From positions 3,356,001 to 3,420,000 of the forward strand of contig NC_091873.1 in the NCBI RefSeq assembly GCF_019399895.1: DNA of 64,000 bases. Reading direction: 5' to 3'. Position numbers and translations under genes: made by a program. The stretch comes from Cardiocondyla obscurior (Eukaryota > Arthropoda > Insecta > Hymenoptera > Formicidae). Under the pieces are notes generated by a model. It worked only from the letters and a program-made list of their open reading frames with translations, was not told where the DNA came from and did not search any database. Positions 28,040-39,312 of this stretch are shown here, piece by piece. Position 1 is the first letter of the stretch. The number at the start of each line of letters is the position of its first letter.

Positions 28040-29445
28040 TGCAATTTGCAGGACGCGTCGCGAGAATTCGAGTGATTTAATAAAATCCCTTTGTCGAATT
28101 GCGTTCTGTTTATCTGCGCTTTAGATCTAATTATAATAACAAACGACTGAGTTAATTAATTTCATGACTTTTTAATCCCTCGGTCGCAGCGCTCGACGAA
28201 AATACCTTTTATAGTAATCAAGCTGTTTCACAGTACAGAAAGGAAAGCGTTGGGACAGACGCGGAGGCGAAACATATCGAAGTTGCGGGCGTGCACGTAT
28301 CACAGAATTTTCGTATTTATATTTGCGCGGCAGAGACAGTGATGGGAGAGAACAGCTCGCGCGCAGATCGATGCATAAAGTACCCCTCGGCCTTTTTCTT
28401 CTTTATCCGGCGGCTTTAATAATGGAACCGTTCGTCCGAGCAAAAGTTGAATAGAACCGAGATGGCTTATACGCTTGGCAGCTCCGGTCCGCTACTCTCA
28501 AGAAATACGAACGCCGATCGTCCGTTTTCTCTCTCGCACCCCCGCGAGGGGCCCGCCGTACGTAGGATTTCTCGTTCAACTTTACGTAAGTATGTTCGCA
28601 TGGCCGATACATGATACACGCCTCCCACGACGCTCCTGGGTGTGCAGCTTTATCGCTTTTAATTCGAATTCTTTCGCGCAATCTGACACGCGGCGCTTAG
28701 ATACTTTACGTAACGCGACGTTCGGTCAGAAGAGGGTCCAGTTTCGCGATAGATTCGAGAATCTCTCGGCGATAAACGCGAATGCACTTCTCCCCGAAGC
28801 TTACGCTCCCGCGCCACGGTGACGGTAGCGCCTGTTTCCCGACGCGAGTTTCGCAGAGCGTCGGCGGATAATTAATCGGCGATATCGATCGCGTTTAAGC
28901 GGGATTATCGCGAGAAAAGATGAGCCGGGGATCCCGGGCGAAAGCGCAACATACGTAACATTCTTACTTTGACACACCCGTTCCTGCGCGATGAAGCTAA
29001 TGGTCTAACTTGATTCATTTAATTCGACTAGTTCGCTAACAGCTTTCTCTCCCCGCTAAGAGCGCGGTCGACTTTCGAATTAAGCGTCCTCCAATCTAAG
29101 TCGATTATCCGGGGAATGGAAGAGGAGACTTAGCCAATCAGGAAATTTGTATTTCCTCGGGGGGGTGCCGCGTAATTCACACCGAGCGGTTAAGCGCATT
29201 TCAATTACGCTGAAAAGAATCGCGCGGACAATTCGCTCGGGTGAAGAAAATTACAAAGTTACGTATGATATTTTCCACCCGCCACGCACCGAATGAATAA
29301 TATCGATCTACTGTCCGCCCGCGAGCGCCGATATTAATTTGTAATTAACATAAATTAATATTGACATTTATTTATTCCGCGACCGTGCTGCGGCTCCATA
29401 TTATTTAAAGTACCTCCGGAACGTACCAATATAAATTTTACAGGT

Positions 29446-29549
29446 TTATTCAACCTCTTTCAGCGGGGAAATATTCAAAAAAGCAATATTCGCATATCTT
29501 GATTCGAGCATTGTAAAAAGTACAGCGGGATAATTGTCTGCATGGGTTG
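29446..29549 (-). CDS. Possible terminal coding exon or relic of the exon C family
   Basis: A textbook acceptor on the minus strand (a long T run, then CTTTTTTACAG) precedes a 34-codon frame. It begins THADNYPAVLFT and ends SPLKEVE at a TAA overlapping AATAAA. A second frame is open for about 24 codons. The first bases of the segment also resemble exon C1: ACAATT.T.CCGCTG.AC is shared at 15 of 18 positions. The bases just upstream (CGGCAGCAAC, 29580-29571) resemble the end of exon B (CGGCGGAGCAAC). The segment may thus be a degenerate copy of that unit rather than a coding exon. Its phase would fit the donor at 53490, but across a 24-kb intron. Confidence 0.2.
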
Positions 29550-29943
29550 CTGTAAAAAAGAAAAAAAAAAGTTGCTGCCGAGCGGCGAGCCGCGTTACAA
29601 GCCAGTTTGTATGCTCCCCGATCGAATACCTCATTCGCGATGTTTATTGCGTCTGTGCAACATAATGAAATTTAAGCCGCGAAGACCGACGAGAACGTTT
29701 ATTAAATCACCGTACACGTGTCTGATTAACCGCGGAATTATTTCGATCCGGAAGCTCTCGCGATCTTGAACCGGTCCGGGCTCACGGCTGATACTCGATT
29801 CGTGACAAATCCCGCGACTCGAGCGAGAGTTGAGGAAGAAAAAACACGGAAGAGGACCTTGTCAGCCGGAAAACGATCGTTGAGCTTACCCGTACGAATC
29901 TGCAAAGCTAATGCGCGTACTACGCGTGTCGTCTGGGTTCCTC

Positions 29944-29967
29944 GGGGGGAGGGGGGAGGGGAGGGGA
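29944..29967 (+). other. G-quadruplex motif
   Basis: Four G runs of 4-6 separated by single A bases on the plus strand. Confidence 0.5.
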
Positions 29968-31287
29968 GACTGACAAATGTGATCGGGAAGCGTCTTCGAG
30001 CGCAACATCCCCGCAGCAAACTCGGCCGCGCAACGCTCGCGCGAGTAAACACGCGATAAATCTGCCGAGGTGCATTGCGAGCCGCGGATACGATCGAGGA
30101 CAAAGAAAGGCTAATATATCTATTTCTTAACATCAGAAGAAAAGAAAAAAAATTTATTACTGTATGCGCGATGAATTCGTTCGTGACACTCCGCGCGGAA
30201 AGAAATAACGAAATGTATTCGTTTGTCATAATATTTGCCTCCGGGGCGAGAAAAAAAATTCCTACCGCGCTATCGAAAGCGTAAAAAATCCTGAGAATTT
30301 TTTTACGTTTTTTTTCTTCTTTTTTTTTTTTAATCCGACGTAATGCACGGTCACGTATATTTCATCGAATATTCTATCGAGAATTTACTTTCTTCCGAGC
30401 GACCGACGAAACGCATCGTTCAAATAACCATACGCAAATATCGCGTGGTTACGCGCAAACAAACGGTGTAACCGCGAAACTCAAGACGGGCGGCGAGATT
30501 GTAATTTTCCCGGTGGCGAAGTTCTACGAGGAAAATTGCAAAACGCCCGCGACACGCGCTGACTGCGTAAAAGGCGGTTGCCGCCCGACGTTCCTTTCTT
30601 TTAATTAAAGGCGCATCAGGTGCCACAGTGCACTACGTTCCGAAACTCGCGGCGACCTGGCGCGGCGACGTGGAAATTTCACCGGAACGTAAAAGTGGAT
30701 TAGAGCGCGTAAGTATCCGCGATATTTTCCGTCGCCAATGCTGAAAGTCGGGGAAAACTCGCGACGGCGTGACTTCTCAAGAGCTTTATTTAAGCGGGCT
30801 ATCTCTGCCCGCGTGAATGGCAAGACTCTGTTTGCGAATCGCGCTTTGCATCCCTCCGCGAGAGCGGGCGCACCAAGTCCCAAACACCATCACCGCGACG
30901 CGACGCAACTCGACTCACGTACAGAAGATTACTCAAGCGCGATTCTCATCGCGGGGGAAACTTTGATCGAATTCCCGCACTTCGGGAACTGCCGCGCGAA
31001 ACAAGAAAATCGTGGATAATCCGGCGACTTGGGCCTTTTTATCGACTTCGCGGTGTTACCCGGCGCGAATTAAAGACCATTCCGTAAAATGCGGTGGTAG
31101 GTAGGTACTTTCGCTGGCCTTCGAACGGGCGACAGCTGCGACGAAGGAAGAAATCGCGGTCGTTGAGATCGAAGGGACTGGTGTACCTCCGGCTTATCGC
31201 GTCGACCCTTCGCGGCCCGATGCAAATCGTGGTCGGCGAAACTATTAGCGATACAATACAGGAAGAGGAAAAACAATCGAACAAGAC

Positions 31288-31312
31288 GAGAGAGAGAGAG
31301 AGATAGATAGAA

Positions 31313-31342
<30 letters not shown>
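31288..31342. repeat. Compound GA / GATA / AT / GA microsatellite
   Basis: (GA)n, then GATAGATAGA, then a short AT run, then (GA)n of about 11 units. Confidence 0.9.
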
Positions 31343-31343
<1 letters not shown>

Positions 31344-33363
31344 AAGCGGAGAGAATGACGGCAACCGAATGCGGTCGGGTGAAATTGTGCCGCGAGGGGT
31401 GGCCGCCGGGCCATGTAACATTGAATTATCGTACACATAATAGGGCTGACACCGCATTGGCACCCTCGCCTCGCGCGCGCTATCGCCGCAGAGAGCGCGT
31501 CGTGCACATTTAGGACCCGGGCTATTGACACTCTTCCATTTCGCCCTGACGTGTACGTACCGTATACATATGTATGCAGCGGTAAGGGCGAAAAGGGGAC
31601 GAAGGGAGGCGGGGGCGAAGGGGGTTTCCCCAGCCGAGCTGGTAAACTGGCGGGCGTTGAATCGATGAGACAAACACATCCATCAGTCAGCTGCGGGAAT
31701 CGCTGTTTGGCTAAAAGCCAGACTGGTTATTATTTCTGTCAGACGGAAATGTCTTGCATCACACGGCGGATAGCTCGCTCATTGCCCCCTACGGTGATGG
31801 CCCTCACGCGCGACCGTGACCCGAGATAATAGGGTCGAAGAGGGTCTAAAACTTTGCGGTCGCGAAGAACCGTTTCACTCGCGCTATTCCGCCAGCTTCG
31901 CCGAGTTTATCGGACTTGGCGTACGTACAATTGCAACGTTCACAATGGCAAATACCTTGTTGATACCTCCGTACGATTATTTGTTTAATAATTTAAAATT
32001 ATCCCATTAATAATGCGTGTAATATTGTGACACTTATTATAATTTATATTTTTTAGTTCGTATACATCTACAGCATTAATTAACATTTTGGATTTCTGAT
32101 AATAATTGCAAACGATGTGGCGTTAAATCTAGATTTAATTTTCATTACTCGATTTTCCGTCCGTTCGCCCACGCCGACTTTCGCTGATATACGACACGTC
32201 GATTTTTGCCGGTCCATAAATAATTACGATAGATAATCCCGCGGTACAATCTCAGGATCGACGAGCACATTTTATCGTCTACGTGTGTCTCCTCCGCTAA
32301 GCGAATCCCACAATTTCACTTAACTCGATTAAACCGCGAGGCGAGCACTTTTTCCCCTCTTTCTCGTGTCGGAATCTCTGCGGTTTTCGTGATTTACTTT
32401 CGATATTGCCGTCGGGGCGATATATTATCCGGGACCGAAAAACCGCGGCCGCGCGATCGCGGCGATGTATACGGAGGTGTCGCCAGCTTACGTGTGCGTG
32501 TGTGCGTGCCAACCGCGTGCTGTAACTCCCGCCATCGCGGGGATTGATCTTTATGACTTACGACGAGCTCGGTGACTCATCGAGAGACGCGGAGAGTCTC
32601 CCTTGCGCCCTTATCTACCGTGCAGAACCAACCGCATCCTCCATTGTCGTCGAGCTGCCGACATCGATACCAATTACAGCCGCGAGCTTAAACTCCCATC
32701 TCCGCGAGAGCGCCGAGAAACCGCCTTCCGGATGCGATTTCTGCCGCCTCGCGCTACAGCTTTCCAAAATAAATCCCGTATAATCGTGGCGCCCGCCGTT
32801 TGTATTCCCGCGCCCGTGTCGCATTGCTGCGAGAGAGATACAATTCCCTCCGAATTATTTAAACGCTGCAGTACTTTTCCGCCGACGCGCTACTTTGCTA
32901 CGCATGAAACGAGACGTTTTTCTTCGCCGGGAGAAACGTTGAAACGTACGTGGCCCGATTCTCGACGTCTTCTTCCTCATTAGACATCCCCCCCGGCTGC
33001 TATGTTCCTCTTACTGCTTTTTCCGCAGGGCCTCTGTAACACCCAGGGAACGTTTGCGATCGTTTCCTTTTTGGGAACATCACAAACGCTCACTCGCGCG
33101 TACTTAATTGCGGCACGCTGCTACAGCGGGAGGCGGCTGGGGCTCTTCTATGCGCGACGCGCTCTCATTGTAGTCGAACCGTTCTCTCCGTTCAGCGGAA
33201 CGAGCGCGATCGTTCGTGTCATTCGATTTATAGCGACAAGAGCGAGTGAAAAGCATCGCAAATTACATTATAGCGCCCAACGGCGGTGCGTCTTCCTTCT
33301 TTTCCTGATGTAATTTCATCCGGGAACAGCTTACGGGTGCTTTGACAGATAATTTCGAATCAA

Positions 33364-33383
33364 GGCGGTTGATATCAACCGCC
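33364..33383. repeat. Perfect 20-bp palindrome
   Basis: GGCGGTTGATATCAACCGCC is its own reverse complement with no spacer. This could be a dimeric protein-binding site. The surrounding sequence shows no gene. Confidence 0.6.
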
Positions 33384-34145
33384 GTAGATCGCGCTAAGGT
33401 ATCTGTTACGCGAAATACGGGGACCGAAACTGGGTTAATAGATATTTTAGTAAGCTCGCATAAATCGATTCTCCTGAAATCTATTATGCGCTAATGGTAC
33501 GTATAAATGACAGGTATGAATAATATAACGCCGTTACGTTGATACTTCACGTTAAACGTCAAAATAAAATTATCGGACTGATGTTTAGACAGAATTCAAA
33601 GCGACTATGGTGGCGTATATTTTTGTTCGATTTTAATGACGTGTTATTAAAAATTTACGTAAAATTTTTAACTAATCGCAATTAATTGATCAAATACACG
33701 AAACGAAAACTAGGTTGTCGCACTTTCGAATGCACCTACGGGCTTGACGAATATCGTGCGCGCAAGATTTATTCGTACCCGGCAAGATGCATTTTCGCCC
33801 GGGAAGTGGAAGAGGACAAGTAATGGACGTATCCTGGAGGCACGATATACCCCTAATTACCTCCATCCATTAATCGACAATTCCGTTATAAAAGCGGGTC
33901 GACGTGGCCATGCCACTGGCCTTTAACGTCTCGACGCACGCTCATTGTATTCTGCGCGAGCGTGTGCCCGTGTTACACGCTCGTATGGCCGCGCGAGGAC
34001 TCGTTTACGGTGTAAAATTATGTCTGGCTTGAACGTCGGCGCGGCACAATAGGGCCCTACAATTCCGCGATGTCCGCGCTCCACAAAGTGACCTCGAATT
34101 TGTCGATTATCACCGTAGATCGAATCGAGAGCTAATCAAACGGCG

Positions 34146-34167
34146 CGGGGAGAGGGAGGGAGGGAGT
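34146..34167 (+). other. G-quadruplex motif (GGGA repeats)
   Basis: Runs of GGGG, GGG, GGG and GGG separated by AGA or A. Confidence 0.4.
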
Positions 34168-35639
34168 ACGTGTTGCGTCGAGCGAGTAGAATCCTCGCCT
34201 GGTGCCAGAAATCAGTGCCAGACTCGGAACGTTTAAAAAAAAAGGGTCGGTGATCTAAAACCTTTCGGGTTCAAGAATTAAACAGCGGATTCTATTCTTG
34301 TAACAAATTATAAATTCGTAGAACTCGAAATAAGTCCGATTGATTTTAACTTTCAAGGTGAATTAATAATTCAACTACGTATTCCAGTCGTCTAAGTTCG
34401 CGAGCTTTTAGACGCGGAAGCATCATTAAGTCAGTATCAGTATACCTCATCAAGACGTTATGCGATCGCTATTCAGCGCGAGTCGACAAAGATCGGTCTA
34501 GTATCGTTGCAAGCAATTAATTTGCAGGAAGAATGCGTCTATTCAGAGGAGCGATGCTTGTAATTTAGTCTCTGCAGGGAACATAATGGCTGTTACTTTG
34601 ATTCGATTTAAAGGCCGCCGTTTGGAAGAACGTTCTTAAGTCTCCACGGACTGAATACACGAACGAGACAAGTTATTCACCGTCCGACACAAAACTCTCG
34701 ACGTATCGCGCAAATTACGTCGATAGCTACATCGCTCGGTGACACACAACGTATTAATTATGTATGAATTACGCGCTTATAATGTAAAATTACGAACGCG
34801 TAGTATATTATGTCGAACGTGCAAAATGGGCCTGTATAGTAAAAAAAATAAAGAAAAAAGAAAGAAAAAATTGTATTTAACAACGAACGACAATAATAAT
34901 TAATATTAACGTCGACGCGCGTGTTGTGTGCGTACACGTCGCGTTGAAACATCAAATAAATAATACAATATACGAAATGAAAGCGATAAAAATAAAATTA
35001 AAAAAAAAAAAAAGAAAAAAAAGTCGAGAGAAATGGAAGCGTTGCTTATTGGAAATTCTCATTATACATCGCGCATTTAAATAATCCGACGTGTAAAAGA
35101 GTTATTACTTCGCGATTGATATTCAAAATATGCCCTCGCCTCTTTTCGTCGTGTAGATTCGCAACGCAATTAATATCTCGGGGATGCTATCTGGGACAGC
35201 AATCACTAACAACGGGGAAATATTATACCGGGGTCTATTCAAGCGAAATAATCCCTGCGGCGCCCTATTCTACAGGTTTAAACGGCATTAACTTAATGTA
35301 ACGTTAGTGACGATCATGCACATATGTAGGGGCACAAAATGGTGGGCGTGCATTCGATTGAATATTTTATGCAATATACGCGGATCAAATTGACAATTAC
35401 TAACCGACGCGGCATTTACCCACATTTACCTATAAAAGCATATTTGAAACCAGGCGTACATTTCAGCGATGACGTTCCTGTTTATTATTGTGTTAAACTC
35501 TGATTTCACGCGACGATTGACATATTCGGCCGTAATAACAATCATATAGCAATGAGCGGCCCGATAATAGCCAATTAATCTCTCGATCATCCAGCTGTAT
35601 GCGGGTGGAAAGCGCAGGGCCTCTCGCTCGTAATGTGCC

Positions 35640-36050
35640 ATTTTCCTCTCCCCCATTTTTTTTTCTCTTTCGTCCACTTTTTTTCCGTTATCTTTCTGTT
35701 TCGTTCCACCGGCGCCCTCTCCTCCCCACATATCTCGCTTTCTTTCGTTCTCCCGGTCCATCTCTCGCCACGTCTCCTCCCCTTTATAATTCTCTTCCCA
35801 ACCCCGAGCCAACCGAGATCCTATAAGTCGCAATAGGAGAGTCTATTACGGAGGGGATCACTTCTGTAATTTGAAAACCCGTTTGATAAGCTTTCCCCGT
35901 TTCCCTCCTGCCGCCCCCTTCGTTGCCCCCTTTTTTTTCTCCTCTAACAATTCGCTCTCGCTCGGCAGACACAATTCCATACCAATCTTTCCTTTGGTCG
36001 TCTCGCTCTCGCGCCGCGCCGGCATTCCTCTTTTTAAAGAAAAGACAAAT
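35640..36050. other. Strand-asymmetric polypyrimidine domain
   Basis: The plus strand is predominantly C/T at 35640-35815 and again at 35890-36030. The second block ends in TCTAACAATTCGCTCTCGCTCGGCAG written in two parts: branchpoint TCTAAC and acceptor TCGCTCTCGCTCGGCAG at 35966. Frames after it close within about 40 codons and no donor was found. Confidence 0.5.
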
Positions 36051-36752
36051 CGTCATTCCGGATTAAATTAATCTTTCGGCCGAGTAAGCAGCCCGGCCGG
36101 CGCAACATTCAAACGCGATGTTAAAGTTAAAATTGTAAAAAGATTTCATTTAAAGCGGTCTAAAAGGATAATAGATTGCGAGCTTCATTGAAGCTGGATT
36201 TCGATGAAAAATGCTGGACGCTTTCTTTCTCGCGTTGTTGTGCGCAATATTGTAATTGTTTGCATATCAGTATCAGGTTCCCGAGTAGCTTCGCGATACC
36301 TCGGGGCGCAATATCGGGGAGAAATCTTCCAGCTTTGGAGCTTGTCATATTTTGATTTGCGATTATCATTCGTGCCGTAACTCTCGAAGTGGCTCTTACA
36401 CAGATATTCTTGATTAGGGGCACAAGGCACTTAGAAACGGCGTGTTCGAGATCGGGCCGCTTGTACGAATCAATTATTTAAATTGATCTCGACGAGCGTC
36501 GTTGTAGAACGAAGGTAATGAATTAAACGTCGCCACTCCCAACCGGCATCATTTGGACGCATCGACTTCATTCGGACGATCGATATGGAGTTCGAGCGAG
36601 CTATCGACCTTCCTGTCTAGTCTTCTCAGAGAGCAATCTAGAGCCCCGAACGTCTAATCTCGGCTACCGGCGGCTAGCTGTTCATTTCCTTGCAATTTCG
36701 ATTTCACGATCGAGTCAATTTTGCCCTCTGCCGCCCCTCTCGGGCTCTCTGC

Positions 36753-36791
36753 GTCTCTCTCTCTCTATATATGTATGTATATATATATATC
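36753..36791. repeat. Compound (TC)n-(AT)n microsatellite
   Basis: (CT)n runs directly into AT and GTAT repeats. Confidence 0.9.
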
Positions 36792-37248
36792 TTCCACCCT
36801 TCTCTTTGCTACGCAACCATTTCGACGCTCTGTTTCGTGTAAGAGACGAGCCGAGATTTTACGTGTCCGCCAACACAAGTGTACACACGTCATTGTAAAG
36901 AAAAGAGAAACAGAAAAGAAGAAATGAAAACGGGAGAAAGTGGAACTCGTTTCACGCTCGCGCGAACATTACTGAAAGAGTAGTTGAAAAACCCGCTTCA
37001 ACGAAAAGTTTCGTAGCTCTTTTATGATAACTACTTCGACGATGTATCCGCGTACCTGACGATACAATCGGACAGCCGCGCGTCGTGACAAAGTTAATTG
37101 GAACCTGATAGCACGGTGGCTTAAAATAACGATAAATTAAAGCGGCGAGTTAAAACGTAGCGAGTAACAGTTTCTCCGCGCGGCACGAGTACCTCCGAAG
37201 CAGCCACCGCGCTAACTGTTCCGGCTCTTTTCATTAATCGCCGCCTAT

Positions 37249-37453
37249 TTATTTGACTTTGTTAACATTGAGACGAAGATCGCCCTGAGCGTCGTGAATC
37301 ATCCTAATTAACGCCACCGGGTCCAGAGAGACGGCGGGCGGATGGCGACGACGGCGGTCCGACGGACAAAAGCAGCCGTCATCGTTCCGTAACGAACGAG
37401 CCGGCACCCCTTCGTCAATTACCCGAGACTTAATTCGAGGCGTGACTTCGTTC
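37249..37453 (-). CDS. Possible terminal coding exon, unknown protein
   Basis: On the minus strand an acceptor of good form (CTAAT branchpoint, then TTTTCATTTCTGATCGTAG) opens a frame of 68 codons ending in TAA. That stop overlaps an AATAAA hexamer (37253-37248), which could be the poly(A) signal. The peptide begins NEVTPRIKSRVIDEG, has a central CFCPSDRRRRH stretch and ends in a charged, helix-like tail (DPVALIRMIHDAQGDLRLN). The frame needs two bases from a preceding exon, so it cannot join the 53490 donor directly. A longer open frame extends upstream through the acceptor to 37707, but there it runs antisense to a pyrimidine tract. The family is not recognised and the feature may be chance. 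Confidence 0.25.
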
Positions 37454-37507
37454 CTACGATCAGAAATGAAAATTAGCGAGCATGCGACAGTCCGACCGCG
37501 TGGTACG

Positions 37508-37563
37508 AGAGTTTCTCTTCCTCTCTCACCCTCTCTCGTTCTCTCTCTGTCTTTCGGTCGCAG
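37508..37563 (+). other. Pyrimidine tract with strong plus-strand acceptor
   Basis: CT repeats end in CTGTCTTTCGGTCGCAG at 37563. One frame stays open for 74 codons to 37787 (starting GETEVPREVAARALKG). The tract may equally be a plain (CT)n microsatellite. It overlaps an open frame on the opposite strand. Confidence 0.3.
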
Positions 37564-37789
37564 GTGAAACGGAAGTTCCCCGTGAGGTCGCGGCCAGGGC
37601 GTTAAAAGGTACCCGTGGCGCACGCGGGGCACCATTTTGGGAATGCCGCTCGTCTCCGGAAGCTGTCGCGCCAATAAATCAAGAGACATCTGCGACTTCT
37701 GCCACACCTTACTGCAAGCACCGCCGTCACGTACAGCAGCTTCTCTCTCCCGCTTCCTTCCGATTCTCTCGTCTGACTTTCTCGTAGCC

Positions 37790-38784
37790 TCTCACCGTCG
37801 CCGCCGAGCACCGACGCGCTCTCCTCTACCTCTTTCTCGTTTTCCAACGCCATTCTCTTTCTGCCTTTTGCTCGTCGACCCCGCTTCTCATCCCTCTCGC
37901 GCGCGCTGCTCGCTCGCCCGCACCTTCCCGAGAACCCTCGGTCGTTTTCTTTTCCATCCAAAGCTAATATTATACGCTTTGAACGGCATATTTTCTTACG
38001 CGGACACGCAATAAATGATGACTTTTATTGATAGCTTCGAAAATTATTTTCAGATCCGCCGCGAAGGTATTTCATTTGTTTGTTGAGAACGGAAAGAAAG
38101 TCGTATGTCTACGTGCTCCTAACACTTTTAGCACTTTTATGATATTAAACCTGTGCCTTACATTGTTATTTTTACTTGGCGTTAAAAGCGTCTGATGCTT
38201 CTTTTTTAGTCGAAACAAAAAAGAAAAAAAAAAAAATTGAGATTACATTGCAGAAGAGTTCTAAAATCAACTTACCAGTTTATATTCGAAGTAATTTTGC
38301 CCATAAATTTTATCATATTGTCCTACATTAATAATATCGTATTTTATTGCTGATTTACTATGTATCAATATTTCAGCTATGTATACCAATCGGACGTAAG
38401 CATGATACACAATAATACATTCGTGAAAAGTTTACGCGCGATCCTGCGAAAATTACGTCCGAAAGATTAATTTTAAAACATGATCCGATCTGATTTGGTT
38501 TACTGCAAGATATAAACAGCTAACGCGCACGGCGATTTAATTGCAACAAAAATAACGTACGATAACGCAAATATTTAAACAGATTTGGCGATAATGCAAT
38601 TTTTACTGTATAATAATTAGTTTATAACCGAAATACGGAAAAGGAGCTGAAAATTATGTGAAAAGCTAAAGGATCAATTTTTTTCTTTTTTTTTCTTTGA
38701 CGTTTTCATAATTTAATCTTGTAATATTTAATTAAAAAATCAGAGGCGCTCTACAATTTAATATTTTTCATTTATTTGTTACAG
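37790..38784. other. Non-coding DNA upstream of the plus-strand exon unit
   Basis: AT-rich from about 38020, with short homopolymers at 38217-38236 and 38680-38700. It ends in the acceptor at 38784. No exon of the upstream (B) type was found before that acceptor. Confidence 0.5.
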
Positions 38785-38818
38785 ATCACCTTATCAACAA
38801 TTCTACCGCTGCACATTA
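38785..38818 (+). other. Candidate exon C1, extra plus-strand copy with weak donor
   Basis: This segment follows a very strong acceptor (ATTTATTTGTTACAG). About 32 bases of intron end plus about 34 bases of exon align with the minus-strand exon at 62340-62304. The intron ends share CTCTACAATT, AATATTTT and ATTTATTTGTTACAGATC. The exons match as AAyTCyACyGCTGCrCAT, where y and r mark transition differences. The donor position here reads gtgaaa rather than gtgagt, so splicing out of this copy is doubtful. It may be a decayed duplicate. A different frame stays open from here for about 45 codons past the expected donor, so a longer exon is possible. Confidence 0.3.
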
Positions 38819-39064
38819 GTGAAAAATAAAAAAAAAAACGGAAAGACAATAGTGCCGCACGCCGAAAATAACGAATACGAACCGCGGTCGGTTTGTCGGG
38901 TTTGCTTCGGGAGTCTCGTTTAATTAAATAAATGGGCAAATAAAGTTTGAGCTATTTTTTCGAACGGGAGTGCCGTACAACGCCACGCGAAAGATTATAA
39001 AATAAATTAATTAGCCCACGCGCGATTGTAGCTTATTTTATCCGCGATTTCCGCGAGTATCCAG

Positions 39065-39150
39065 TGCGCGGAAGGATGACTCGGCACGTCCCATCTGAGA
39101 GGAGGAGCAGGCCCGGGATGGGCATCTTGCATCGGCGGAGCAACTTTTAG
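39065..39150 (+). other. Candidate spliced exon B, plus-strand copy (probably non-coding)
   Basis: The segment lies between a possible acceptor (TATCCAG) and a donor (CTTTTAG|gtaatt). Its last 57 bases align by eye with the minus-strand exon at 62548-62483. Shared blocks are AGGAGGAGCA, TGCA and CGGCGGAGCAAC, placed just before the donor in both. A 25-codon open frame starts at the ATG at 39076, and its stop (TAG) is exactly the last three exon bases. The frame is not kept in the other copy, because one base is missing inside the aligned block. The exon is followed by a 118-bp intron and a second small exon. It may be an exon of a non-coding RNA or UTR, or part of an old repeat. The upstream boundary is uncertain, since other AGs lie at about 39092-39099. 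Confidence 0.35.
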
Positions 39151-39268
39151 GTAATTATAAATTTTTCTTACAAACTCTGTATTCAAAAAAAAAGTTCTAC
39201 CTTTTTATTAACTTTATTAACTGATAAATCAGTACGTCCACATTAATATTTTTTATTTCATGTTACAG

Positions 39269-39312
39269 TCACGGGCAAAATTCTACACCTCCGCTGAAGT
39301 TCATGCAGACTG
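39269..39312 (+). other. Candidate spliced exon C2, plus-strand copy (44 nt)
   Basis: Both splice sites are good: a T-rich acceptor ending ATTTCATGTTACAG and a donor ACTG|gtaagttcc. The exon joins exon B in phase 1. In the one frame that is open through exon B's end (..SAEQLL), exon C2 stops after about nine codons. A second frame is open through the exon but has no counterpart in the homologous copy at 62340-62304 (-). The acceptor tract, and the intron start after the donor (GATT followed by T-rich and ATA), resemble those of that copy. Its core, CAAAATTCTAC followed shortly by CCGCTG, also resembles the exon starting at 38785. No downstream partner exon was found. Confidence 0.4.

Larger units (their letters stand above)
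25143..29445. other. Non-coding region
   Basis: It begins with an AT-rich island at 25440-25700, then mixed CpG-rich DNA. A 14-bp palindrome GTATAACGTTATAC lies at 27529-27542. A gtaagtatg donor motif at 28586 has no supported exon before it. No gene is seen. Confidence 0.5.
29568..37240. other. Non-coding region
   Basis: It holds the compound microsatellite at 31288, the 20-bp palindrome at 33364, an AT-rich island at about 34250-35110 and the polypyrimidine domain at 35640-36050. Open frames are shadows or GTG/TTG-initiated. No gene is supported. Confidence 0.5.
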
